Assembly: GCA_003565155.1 (NCBI GenBank)
Contig: PXDB01000084.1
Span: forward strand, 1 to 40,568
Direction: 5' to 3'
Length of the DNA stretch: 40,568 bases
Source of the DNA: Nitriliruptoraceae bacterium
Lineage (GTDB): Bacteria > Actinomycetota > Nitriliruptoria > Nitriliruptorales > Nitriliruptoraceae
Shown here: piece by piece, positions 25,720 to 32,822 of the stretch
Layout: every line of letters begins with the position of its first letter
Position numbering within the stretch: position 1 is the first letter of the stretch
Made by a program: the position numbers and the translations under genes
The notes under the pieces: generated by a model
Seen by the model: the letters and a program-made list of their open reading frames with translations, nothing else
Databases searched by the model: none
Told to the model about the DNA's origin: nothing

Positions 25720-25916
25720 CTGCGCCTCGCTTCCGGTGTCCCGGGCGTCCGGTGCGCCGGGCCTCCGGCGGCGACGCGACCGCCCACCCCACGCACACGG
25801 AAGCCGGTCACCTCGGCAGAGGGGTTCCACGGCTGCACGTCGGCGGCGGCTCGGGCATGCTCACCGCCGACGCCGGTGGTCGGCCGGAGCAGCATCAGCA
25901 CGAGGAAGGGGTACCG

Positions 25917-26684
25917 ATGACGGTCGGACATGGCGACGGCGCCGAGGTGGTGCCGCTGTTCGGTGAACGCACCCCGCGTGGTGACGACCCGGCGGCCTCC
26001 CCGTCGATCGATGTGGTGCTGACCGAGTTCCTCGCTGCCCAACGGGCGCGGCTGGCGGACTCGACCTACGCCCGGTACGAGAACATCGTCGACCTGCTGC
26101 GTCACTGCTGCAACGGCTACGGCTACCTGTCGCTCGACGCCGAGGAGGCAGAGGCTTGGCAGGCCGCCTTCGACGCCGGTGACGACGAGGCGTTCACCCG
26201 GCTGTTCGGGCCGGAGCACATCCTGGAGAACTACGGCGAGTTCCTCGGCTACTTCATGGTCCGCAAGGTGGCGGCCTCCAAGCAGGAGCTGAAGGACGCC
26301 GGCACCGTCACCAAGCGGCTGGCACGGTGGCTCACCGAGCAGGGCTACGTCGACGGGGACACCGCCGAGGTGGCACGTGACCGCGCGATCGACGCGGGCC
26401 GGGACCTTCCACGGGCGGACGAGCTCGGCCACCAGCTGTTCCTGACGGCCCAGCGCACCCACCTGCCGGTGCACCCGAACGACATCGCCGACCAGGACTG
26501 GATCGAGGACCTCCTGCCGATCACCCGTGTCGAGGACGGCGTGCTGTGGTTCGGTGACCTCGGCCCGGTCGAGGTGCCCACCGCGGCCAGCGACGTCGCC
26601 GAGGTCGGGTGGGAGATGTTCATCGTCGCGGCACGTCTCGACGGTACGTGGCGGCTGGTCCAGGTCGGCACGGTCTACACCTGA
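25917..26684 (+). CDS. Conserved protein of unknown function
   Basis: A 255-residue soluble protein with no signal peptide or membrane segment. The region LTEFLAAQRARLADSTYARY (about residues 37-56) resembles the N-terminal core-binding segment of phage-type integrases, but no catalytic recombinase domain follows. The strongest-looking block is GPEHILENYGEFLGYFMVRK followed by KDAGTVTKRLARWLTEQGY. I recall similar proteins from other bacteria as uncharacterised, and I give no function. The start is ATG 25917, with GAGGAAGGGG upstream; the frame is open further upstream without a better start. It lies 197 bases after the ABC operon on the same strand and converges on the flavin-reductase gene. 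Confidence 0.75.
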   Translation: MTVGHGDGAEVVPLFGERTPRGDDPAASPSIDVVLTEFLAAQRARLADSTYARYENIVDLLRHCCNGYGYLSLDAEEAEAWQAAFDAGDDEAFTRLFGPEHILENYGEFLGYFMVRKVAASKQELKDAGTVTKRLARWLTEQGYVDGDTAEVARDRAIDAGRDLPRADELGHQLFLTAQRTHLPVHPNDIADQDWIEDLLPITRVEDGVLWFGDLGPVEVPTAASDVAEVGWEMFIVAARLDGTWRLVQVGTVYT

Positions 26685-26808
26685 CGCCGACCGGACCTCC
26701 GCTCGCGTGCGTCGCCCGAGCGTGCTGCTGCCACAGCTCATGCCCGGCTGCGGACACCAGCGGCACGGCCCGCTCGGGGGCTTCCCACCCCGGCTCGGTG
26801 ATCGGCGC

Positions 26809-27435
26809 TCAGCTGGCGTGCAGCAGGGCAGCGAAGGAGGGGCTGTGCAGTCCCGTGTCCACGTCTTCGGTTGCCTCCCGTGTCGCGACGAGCGTGGCGA
26901 GCTCCGCGGCCGCCCGCTCGATCCGGGTGGCGACGCTGGCGTCGATGGTGTGGTGGTTGCCCCGGTCCCCGGCTGCGGCGAACACCGCGGTCGGGACGGT
27001 GAGCGCCCGCAGGTAGGACAGCAGCGGTCGGATGGTGTGCTCCAGGGCCAGGGAGTGCCGCGCGGTGCCGGCGGTGGCGCCGAGCAGCACCGGTGTGCCA
27101 GCCAACGCGTCATCGTCGAGCAGGTCGAGGAAGCTCTTGAACAGCCCGCTGTAGGAGGCGGAGAAGATCGGTGTCACCGTGATGACCCCATCGGCGGCCG
27201 CTACCACGTCCTTGGCGGCCTGCAGCCCTTCGCTGGCGAAGCCGGTGAGCAGGTTGTCGGTCACGTCGCGGGCGTGTTCGCGCAGTTCGATCGTGGTGAC
27301 CTCAGGGTCCAGGCCCCGCTCGGAGAGCGCCGCGCGGGTCGCGGCCGCCAGTTGGCTGGCCAGGAGGCTGGTCGACGAGGGCTCGCGCAGCCCGGCGGAG
27401 ACGACCGTGAGGGTTCGGGTGCTTCCGGTGGTCAT
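26809..27435 (-). CDS. NADPH-dependent FMN reductase (CE1759-like)
   Basis: A 208-residue flavodoxin-fold reductase that likely supplies reduced FMN. The phosphate loop region is VVSAGLREPSSTSLLASQL near the N-terminus, and TPIFSASYSGLFKSFLDLL is the conserved flavin-ring/dimer region. LLGATAGTARHSLALEH and the later LRALTVPTAVFAAAGD fit the CE1759 branch of the family. Its ATG (27435) overlaps the stop of the LLM gene by four bases, so the two products are made together, as for two-component flavin-dependent monooxygenases. The substrate is unknown. Confidence 0.92.
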   Translation of the reverse strand: MTTGSTRTLTVVSAGLREPSSTSLLASQLAAATRAALSERGLDPEVTTIELREHARDVTDNLLTGFASEGLQAAKDVVAAADGVITVTPIFSASYSGLFKSFLDLLDDDALAGTPVLLGATAGTARHSLALEHTIRPLLSYLRALTVPTAVFAAAGDRGNHHTIDASVATRIERAAAELATLVATREATEDVDTGLHSPSFAALLHAS

Positions 27436-28535
27436 CGTGCTCCTCCGACGGGGGTGGGCGCATCGGCCTGCTGGGCCGTGCGGCTGGCGTGGGTGGGCGC
27501 GTCGGGGACGTGGGCAGGGCGGTCGGTGGCCATCTCACGCCGCAGGGCGGGGACGATCTCGCCGCCGAGGATCTCGAGCTGCTCCAGCACGGTCTTCAGG
27601 GGCAGGCCCGCGTGGTCGATCAGGAACAGTTGCCGCTGGTAGTCACCGACGTGCTCGCGCATCGCCGCGTAGCGCTCGATGACCTGCTGGGGGCTGCCGA
27701 CGGTCAGCGGCGTCTGGGCGGTGAACTCCTCCAGGGACGGGCCGTGGCCGTAGACCGGCGCGACGTCGAAGTAGGGCCGGAACTCGGCCACGGCGTCCTG
27801 GGACTTCGGGCGGGCGAAGAACTGCCCACCCAGCCCCACGATCGCCTCGTCAGCGCCCCCGTGGCCGTGGTGCGCGAAGCGCTGTCGGTAGAGATCGACC
27901 ATCTGCCTCGTGTGGCGCATCGGCCAGAAGATGTTGTTGTGGAAGAACCCGTCCCCGTAGTAGGCGGCCTGCTCCGCGATCTCCGGTGTGCGGATCGATC
28001 CGTGCCACACGAAGGGCGGTACGCCGTCGAGCGGCCGGGGGGTCGCGGTGAAGCCCTGCAGTGGGCTGCGGTGCGTGCCCTCCCAGTCGACCACGTCCTC
28101 GCGCCAGAGCCGTCGGAGCAGTGCGTAGTGTTCGACCGCCAGCGCGAGGCTGTCGCGGATGTCGTAGCCGAACCACGGGTAGACCGGTCCGGTGTTGCCG
28201 CGACCCAGCATGAGGTCCACCCGGCCATCGGCAAGGTGCTGGAGCATCGCGTAGTCCTCGGCGATCTTCACCGGATCGTTGGTGGTGATCAGGGTGGTCG
28301 CCGTGGACAGGACGAGGTCATTCGTCTGCGCGGCGATGTGGCCGAGCGTCGTCGTCGGGGATGAGGAGAAGAACGGCGGGTTGTGGTGCTCGCCGAGGGC
28401 GAACACGTCCAGGCCGACCTCCTCGGCGGTGCGGGCGATGGTGAGGATGGCCTGGATGCGCTCGCCCTCGGTGGGGGTGCGCCCGGTGGTCGGGTCGGGG
28501 GTGATGTCACTGACAGAGAAGATGCCGAACTGCAT
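27432..28535 (-). CDS. LLM-class flavin-dependent oxidoreductase (CE1758-like)
   Basis: A 367-residue luciferase-like monooxygenase, probably using FMNH2 from the adjacent reductase. MQFGIFSVSDITPDPTTG starts the barrel, followed by DVFALGEHHNPPFFSSSP (the EHH motif), LMLGRGNTGPVYPWFGYD and PFVWHGSIRTPEIAEQAAYY. These match the CE1758-type LLM proteins, usually paired with a CE1759 reductase as here. The start is ATG 28535, with AGGAGGAGT just upstream; an earlier in-frame start adds nine residues but loses that site. The C-terminal 35 residues are Ala/Thr/Pro-rich and likely disordered. It is transcribed after yceI, 49 bases away, so they probably form one operon. Confidence 0.93.
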   Translation of the reverse strand: MQFGIFSVSDITPDPTTGRTPTEGERIQAILTIARTAEEVGLDVFALGEHHNPPFFSSSPTTTLGHIAAQTNDLVLSTATTLITTNDPVKIAEDYAMLQHLADGRVDLMLGRGNTGPVYPWFGYDIRDSLALAVEHYALLRRLWREDVVDWEGTHRSPLQGFTATPRPLDGVPPFVWHGSIRTPEIAEQAAYYGDGFFHNNIFWPMRHTRQMVDLYRQRFAHHGHGGADEAIVGLGGQFFARPKSQDAVAEFRPYFDVAPVYGHGPSLEEFTAQTPLTVGSPQQVIERYAAMREHVGDYQRQLFLIDHAGLPLKTVLEQLEILGGEIVPALRREMATDRPAHVPDAPTHASRTAQQADAPTPVGGAR

Positions 28536-28584
28536 CGTGTACTCCTCCTGGGTGGGGGTCACCGGGCGGCGACCTCGCGGGAGG

Positions 28585-29148
28585 TCAGGCGTCCTTGGTC
28601 GCGGAGATCTCGAACTCCAGCGTCACCTTCTCGGAGACCAGAACCCCACCGGCGTCCAGGGCGGCGTTCCAGTGCAGCCCCCAGTCCTTGCGGTTCACCT
28701 CGGTGGAACCCTCGAAACCGACCCGGGTGTCACCCCACGGGTCGACGGCTGAACCGGTGAACTCCAGGTCGAGGGTGACCGGCTGCGTCGTGCCACGGAT
28801 GGTCAGGTCGCCGGTGACACGGAACTCGGTCTCCGTCACGCGCTCGATCGCGGTGGAGACGAACCGCAGCTCCGGGTGCTCCTCCATGGCGAAGAAGTCG
28901 TTGCTGCGCAGGTGGCCGTCGCGGTCTTCGTTGCGGGTGTCGATGCTGGCGGCCTGGATCGACAGCTCCGCGGAGGAGTTCGACGGATCATCACCGTCGG
29001 CGCGGAAGCTGCCGGTGAACTCGTTGAAGCTGCCGCGGACCTTGGTGACCATCGCGTGCCGCGCGACGAAGCCGATCCGGCTGTGGCTGGGGTCGATGGT
29101 GTAGGTCCCGGTGAGGGCGGACAGGTCGGTCGCGGTGGTGCTGCTCAT
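28585..29148 (-). CDS. YceI-family protein
   Basis: A 187-residue lipocalin-like beta-barrel. TYTIDPSHSRIGFVARHAM is the family N-terminal signature, followed by VRGSFNEFTGSF, then SNDFFAMEEHPELRF and LTIRGTTQPVTLD. YceI proteins bind isoprenoid chains such as polyprenyl or quinone tails. No signal peptide is present, so this copy is likely cytoplasmic, unlike E. coli YceI. The start is ATG 29148 (GGAGGCACC upstream). It is the first gene of a probable yceI-LLM-FMN reductase operon behind a strong promoter. Confidence 0.93.
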   Translation of the reverse strand: MSSTTATDLSALTGTYTIDPSHSRIGFVARHAMVTKVRGSFNEFTGSFRADGDDPSNSSAELSIQAASIDTRNEDRDGHLRSNDFFAMEEHPELRFVSTAIERVTETEFRVTGDLTIRGTTQPVTLDLEFTGSAVDPWGDTRVGFEGSTEVNRKDWGLHWNAALDAGGVLVSEKVTLEFEISATKDA

Positions 29149-29190
29149 GGTGGGGTGCCTCCTTGGTCGCGGCGTGCTCGATGACGGGGT

Positions 29191-29249
29191 TTGACGAAGT
29201 TTGTTGATGTAACAACTATGACCATAGCGAGCGAAAGATGACGAGTCAA
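29191..29249. promoter_or_regulatory. Divergent yceI/marR promoters with palindromic operator
   Basis: Minus strand: TTGACT (29249-29244), 17 bases, TATGGT (29226-29221), a strong promoter for yceI. Plus strand: TTGACG (29191-29196), 17 bases, AACTAT (29214-29219), a weaker promoter for marR. The imperfect palindrome GTTGATGTAACAAC (29203-29216) lies inside the plus promoter and near the minus transcription start, where a MarR dimer could shut off both. The region is distinctly AT-richer than its surroundings. Confidence 0.7.
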
Positions 29250-29282
29250 CTATTGGGTCGTCGTCCGGTACCCTGGGCGACC

Positions 29283-29756
29283 ATGGACGCACCGAAGTGG
29301 TTGGACGAGCGGGAGGCCCGTGCCTGGCGGGGCTACACGCGCATGCGCGTGGAGCTGCAGGCACGCCTGGCTCGGGATCTCGCTGCGTGCTCCGGGCTGT
29401 CCGAGGCCGACTACGCGATCCTGGTCCATCTGTCCGAGGCCCCCGAGGGCCGCCTCCGCCACTTCCAGCTCGTGGACGCGCTGCAGTGGGACCGCAGTCG
29501 GCTGTCGCACCAGCTGACCCGGATGGGGAAGCGCGGACTGGTCGACAAGCAGGCGTGCCCGACCGACGCCCGGGGGAGCTTCGTGGTGTTGACCCCGACG
29601 GGGCGTGCCGTGATCGAGGCTGCTGCGCCGGCTCACGTCGCGTCGGTTCGCCGCTACCTGATCGACACCCTCGACGACGCGCAGCTCGACGCCCTGGGGG
29701 ACATCGCAGAGACGGTACTCGCGGCGCTCGCAGCCGACCGTGCGGACAAGGCGTAG
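29283..29756 (+). CDS. MarR-family transcriptional regulator
   Basis: A 157-residue winged-helix regulator. WLDEREARAWRGYTRMR begins the dimerisation helix, and SEADYAILVHLSEAPEGRLR plus ALQWDRSRLSHQLTRMGKRG form the DNA-binding domain. The wing contains DARGSFVVLTPTG. I prefer ATG 29283, since family members start a few residues before the WLDxxE motif. ATG 29238 in frame would add 15 residues, and neither has a good ribosome site. It is divergent from yceI and probably represses both directions through the shared palindrome. Its ligand could be a phenolic or oxidant, by family analogy only. Confidence 0.92.
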   Translation: MDAPKWLDEREARAWRGYTRMRVELQARLARDLAACSGLSEADYAILVHLSEAPEGRLRHFQLVDALQWDRSRLSHQLTRMGKRGLVDKQACPTDARGSFVVLTPTGRAVIEAAAPAHVASVRRYLIDTLDDAQLDALGDIAETVLAALAADRADKA

Positions 29757-29840
29757 GCAACAGCGCCCGTGCAGCGCCGTGATCGGACAGCGGCGTGCCA
29801 GCTGCGCGCACGTCAGCCGCCAGCGGTCGCCATCGCGGCG

Positions 29841-30272
29841 TCAGCCGTGCAGCGCTCGGTCATGCTCGTTGATCTGGAGCTCGAGTCCCTCCGGGTCGCG
29901 GGCACGGAAGGAGCGGCCGAAGGACTCGTCCACGATCGCGGTCGCCGGCTCGTAGCCGGCGACCCGCAGCCGCTCGACGACGTCCTCGAGCGGCTCAACG
30001 GCCTCGAAGGCCAGCTCGACGGGAGGCTCGCCCTGCGGCAGCGCCGCGGGTTGCTCCGATCCGGGGCCCTTCGCCGATCCCAGCTCCGCCGCGTCGGGGT
30101 CGTCGGCGGTGTGCAGGGCGAGGACCGCCCCGGAGGGGCCCGTCAGTTCGACCCAGCGGGTCCGGCCGGCACGCGACGGCCGCCCGGCGAAGTCGAGCCC
30201 CAGGCCGAGGGCCTCGTAGAAGCGCTGGGCAGCAGGCAGGTCCCGGACGTAGCGGATCGGGATCGGCTTCAT
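29841..30272 (-). CDS. VOC (glyoxalase/bleomycin-resistance fold) protein
   Basis: A 143-residue vicinal-oxygen-chelate fold protein with two paired beta-alpha-beta-beta-beta units. [20 protein letters not shown] opens unit one; [21 protein letters not shown] closes unit two with the conserved Glu-Leu-Gln/Asn pattern. The usual first metal-binding His is not obvious near the N-terminus (MKPIPIRYV), so a binding or sequestering role is as likely as catalysis. Its ATG overlaps the stop of the ribbon-helix-helix gene (ATGA), so the pair is translationally coupled and probably autoregulated. The function is not known. Confidence 0.85.
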   Translation of the reverse strand: MKPIPIRYVRDLPAAQRFYEALGLGLDFAGRPSRAGRTRWVELTGPSGAVLALHTADDPDAAELGSAKGPGSEQPAALPQGEPPVELAFEAVEPLEDVVERLRVAGYEPATAIVDESFGRSFRARDPEGLELQINEHDRALHG

Positions 30273-30451
30273 CGCTGCTCCTGCCCATCGGCCGTACCGG
30301 CCGGGTCGGTCGCCGCCAACCGTTCGAGCTCATGCTCCAGCGCCTGCATCGTGAAGCGCTTGAGGGACAGCCCCTCGTCGATCGCGGCGTGCTTGACCCG
30401 GCGGACAAGGTCCGCCGGGAGGTAGACGTTGAACTGCTGCTCTGTGCTCAT
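30269..30451 (-). CDS. Ribbon-helix-helix (CopG/Arc-type) DNA-binding protein
   Basis: A 60-residue protein. [20 protein letters not shown] forms the N-terminal beta strand and first helix; [19 protein letters not shown] forms the second helix of the RHH fold. Such proteins are often toxin-antitoxin antitoxins, but the partner gene here encodes a VOC protein, not a known toxin. I choose ATG 30451: a -10-like TATACT lies seven bases upstream, so the mRNA is probably leaderless, and a palindrome sits directly on that promoter. A longer upstream reading frame exists, but it would cross the promoter and is unconserved. Confidence 0.85.
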   Translation of the reverse strand: MSTEQQFNVYLPADLVRRVKHAAIDEGLSLKRFTMQALEHELERLAATDPAGTADGQEQR

Positions 30452-30487
30452 ATCTAGAAGTATAGATAAATCGGTCCATAGGCGCAA
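30452..30487 (-). promoter_or_regulatory. RHH/VOC promoter with ATCTA/TAGAT operator
   Basis: Minus strand: TTGCGC (30487-30482), 17 bases, TATACT (30464-30459), then seven bases to the ATG. The perfect inverted repeat ATCTA-N6-TAGAT (30452-30467) covers the -10 element and start site. This AT-rich patch is exceptional in the window and is the natural target for the RHH product. Confidence 0.7.
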
Positions 30488-30509
30488 GCGGCGATCGTCG
30501 AAGGGTCGT

Positions 30510-31222
30510 TCACACCTGCAGGAGGGCCTCGTAGACGTGGTTGGTCCGGCCGGTGGCGACCTGGTGCGCGTGTCCGAACCCGGCCTCCGCAGGTGCCTGC
30601 GTTGGGGCGGTGTGGACGGCGTAGCAACCGCTGGCCGGCCATGGCGACGAGTTGGCCTCCGTGGAACAGCCCGACGGAGCTGCCGCGTTCGATGTGAGAT
30701 CGACACCCCCACGGGGTCTCACCCGGGGTCCACCCCGTCGTGAGCCGCCACACGTTGGGCCGTCGGCGGAGCTCCGCGTACTGGCCGCGGGTCGTGAAGA
30801 GGACGAAGGCCGCCTCCGCGATGGCCACCACGGCGAGCGGCCTCCCGAGCGTTAGCGCGCGATCCATCGCGGTCCTGAGCTCCTCGAGCTTCCCCAGCAG
30901 GTCGCAGGCGTGGGCACGTACGGTCTCCGGTAGCTGGTAGCAGGCGGTGGCCGACGTCGCATCCACCTGGAGGAGCGAGTGCTCGCCACGTCGGCGCAGC
31001 CCGTCCAGCACCTCCTCGGCACCGACACCGCGCCCGACTGCGACCACCCGGGCCGCGTCGAGGTCGACGGCGCTCGGCGAGGTGCTCGCCCAGGGCCGTC
31101 CGGAGGGCCGGCGACCCCCAGGAGCGGGCGTTGCGGAGCCCCACCGCGGCCGCGACGACCACCTCCACCAGCCGCGGATCGTCGACGGCCGCCAGGTCGA
31201 CCCGTACGGCGCCGTCGGTCTA
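30510..31222 (-). pseudogene. Decayed AAA-type (LuxR/AfsR-like) regulator and adjoining remnant
   Basis: No intact gene fits this stretch, but protein-like pieces appear in order on minus. Beginning next to an in-frame TAG (about 31220-31080): VRVDLAAVDDPRLVEVVVAA then GSPALRTALGEHLAERR, as in the ATPase domain of AfsR/LuxR-type regulators. After a jump and frame change (about 31035-30890): VLDGLRRRGEHSLLQVD then YQLPETVRAHACDLL, the typical winged-helix 'LLETVR' region. The linking NB-ARC parts are missing, so an internal deletion plus frameshifts are implied. The lower part (30735-30510) carries [24 protein letters not shown]-like, then [13 protein letters not shown] in another frame. These may be a second remnant. 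Confidence 0.6.
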
Positions 31223-31308
31223 GCGCGGTGCGACGTCGCCAGCGGCACCTGCTGCTCCCGCGTGCCGCACGCACCGCAGGAGCGACCACCCCGATCACGC
31301 TGTCCGTG

Positions 31309-31965
31309 TCAGCCGTCGGCGGGGAAGCAGCCCCCGAGCGAGACCACACCCCAGCGGCCGTCCTCGTCCTGGATCACGCCCCAGACGAAGGAGCGGTCAC
31401 CATCGTCGTCGTAGCGGAACTCCATCGACCCGTCGGCGCGCTCGACGGCCTCGTAGTCGTCGACGCTGGTGGGCGCAGGCGCGATGCCAGCGTCGTCATC
31501 GACATCCTCGGCGAGCGCGTGCTCGAGTGCGGCCTCGGCGGTGTCGAAGGTGGGTTCGATGGGGTAGTCCGCGTCGAGGCACTCGAGCGGCTGCTCGCCG
31601 CCGGTGTCGGTCACGCGCAGCCGCTCGCCGGAGACCAGATCCACCAGGTCACGCTCACCAAGTGGAGCGTCCAACGCCACCTCGAGGAGGTCAAGGCAGG
31701 CCTCCGCAGGCCCGTCGACGACCTGTGTGGTGACAACCTCGAGGTAGACGGTGCCGTCGTCCTCGTCGAGCGCGGCCACCTCGGGATCGCCGTTGCAGGA
31801 GGGCACGGCAACCGACAGCTGCGCATCGGTGACCAGCTCGGCCTCCTCGAGCGGGACCGGTCCCCGCGAGGTCTCCGGGGCGGCACCTGATCCGACGGCC
31901 GGGCCACAGGCTGCGACGGCCATGCCGAGCACCGCAGCGGCCACCGCCAGCTGCATCGTGCTCAT
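31309..31965 (-). CDS. Putative lipoprotein of unknown function
   Basis: A 218-residue secreted protein. The signal MSTMQLAVAAAVLGMAVAAC ends at the lipobox cysteine Cys20. The mature part is acidic with few recognisable features; it includes VVTTQVVDGPAEACLDLLEV and ends RWGVVSLGGCFPADG. Several cysteines (SCNGD, EACLD, LECLD, GGCFP) could pair outside the cell. I recognise no domain. The start is ATG 31965, with GAGGAGGTGCC upstream; an ATG five codons earlier is possible. It is on the same strand as the Nudix and PatB genes but separated from them by a minisatellite gap. Confidence 0.75.
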   Translation of the reverse strand: MSTMQLAVAAAVLGMAVAACGPAVGSGAAPETSRGPVPLEEAELVTDAQLSVAVPSCNGDPEVAALDEDDGTVYLEVVTTQVVDGPAEACLDLLEVALDAPLGERDLVDLVSGERLRVTDTGGEQPLECLDADYPIEPTFDTAEAALEHALAEDVDDDAGIAPAPTSVDDYEAVERADGSMEFRYDDDGDRSFVWGVIQDEDGRWGVVSLGGCFPADG

Positions 31966-32011
31966 GGCACCTCCTCGCATCCGGTGGGTAGGACGCCAGC
32001 GTCACCGGCGG

Positions 32012-32079
32012 GGTTCCCGGTCCCGCGCGGCTCCCGGTCCCGCGCGGCTCCTGGTCCCGGCCGACTCCGGGTCCCGCGC
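32012..32079. repeat. 17-bp minisatellite, four copies
   Basis: Units at 32012-32028, 32029-32045, 32046-32062 and 32063-32079 have consensus GGCTCCCGGTCCCGCGC, with a degenerate fifth start. It lies between the 3' end of the Nudix gene and the lipoprotein gene, so it is non-coding. Confidence 0.85.
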
Positions 32080-32088
32080 GGCTCCCCG

Positions 32089-32820
32089 TCAGTCGAAGGC
32101 GGTGCGCTCACGCGGGTCGTGTCGCAGCTCCAGCAACCGCGTCAGCTGGGACGGCGTGACCCGGGTCAGCGACAACGGCGGTGGGTCGTCGACGGGCCAG
32201 AAGCGCGGCTCGGAGGTCTCATGCGTCGAGGTGGCGGCGCCGCCGACGATCTCGCAGGCGACGAACAGCGTCCAGGTGTGGAAGGGGGTGGGCGTACCAC
32301 CGTGCCGGTCGCCGTCCCAGACCGCCAGCAACCGATGGGCGCGGACCTCGAACCCGGTCTCCTCCTGCACCTCACGGCACACGGCGGTCGACGGTGGCTC
32401 GTTGACGTCCACCCACCCGCCGGGCAACGTCCACCGGTCGTCGTCCAGCCGCTCGCGCACCAGCAGCACCCGGTCGTACGCGTCGAACACCACACCACGA
32501 ACACCGACCTTGGGCGTGGCATGACCGGTCTGCGCAGCGAACACCGCCACGACGTCATCCAGCTCGGCGGCCGTCGTCACGGCCATCATCTCCGCGGCGA
32601 TTCGGCCGACGTCCCGGTAGCGCTCCTCGTCGAAGGCGTCGCCGGCAGCGTCCGGGTCCCGCGCGTAGTAGAGCCCCGACTGGGCGATGGCCTGCAGCTC
32701 GCGCGCCCACCGGAGCCACTCGCCACCGTCCACGTTGTGCACCTCCTGCGCCGCCGAGCGGGCCGGCAAACTATCCACCGAGGTGCCGGTCGCCGAGGCG
32801 GCACCACCGCCGGTCGCCAC
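32089..32820 (-). CDS. Nudix hydrolase with N-terminal helical domain
   Basis: A 243-residue enzyme that would cleave a nucleoside-diphosphate-linked substrate. The Nudix box GWVDVNE-x7-REVQEETGF lies at residues 135-157 and matches GX5EX7REUXEEXGU. Residues 34-80 (WLRWARELQAIAQSGLYYAR, then ERYRDVGRIAAEMM) resemble the N-terminal helical domain seen in a Nudix subfamily of ADP-ribose/NAD-type pyrophosphatases. The substrate is not predictable. The start is GTG 32820, two bases after the patB stop, so it is probably co-transcribed. The first ~30 residues are low-complexity, and a later start is possible. Confidence 0.9.
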   Translation of the reverse strand: MATGGGAASATGTSVDSLPARSAAQEVHNVDGGEWLRWARELQAIAQSGLYYARDPDAAGDAFDEERYRDVGRIAAEMMAVTTAAELDDVVAVFAAQTGHATPKVGVRGVVFDAYDRVLLVRERLDDDRWTLPGGWVDVNEPPSTAVCREVQEETGFEVRAHRLLAVWDGDRHGGTPTPFHTWTLFVACEIVGGAATSTHETSEPRFWPVDDPPPLSLTRVTPSQLTRLLELRHDPRERTAFD

Positions 32821-32822
32821 CG

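Noticed and set aside
29149-29811. yceI extended upstream across the divergent promoter region
   Set aside because: The extension would run antisense through marR and is Arg/Pro/Ser-rich noise; the YceI signature starts right after ATG 29148.
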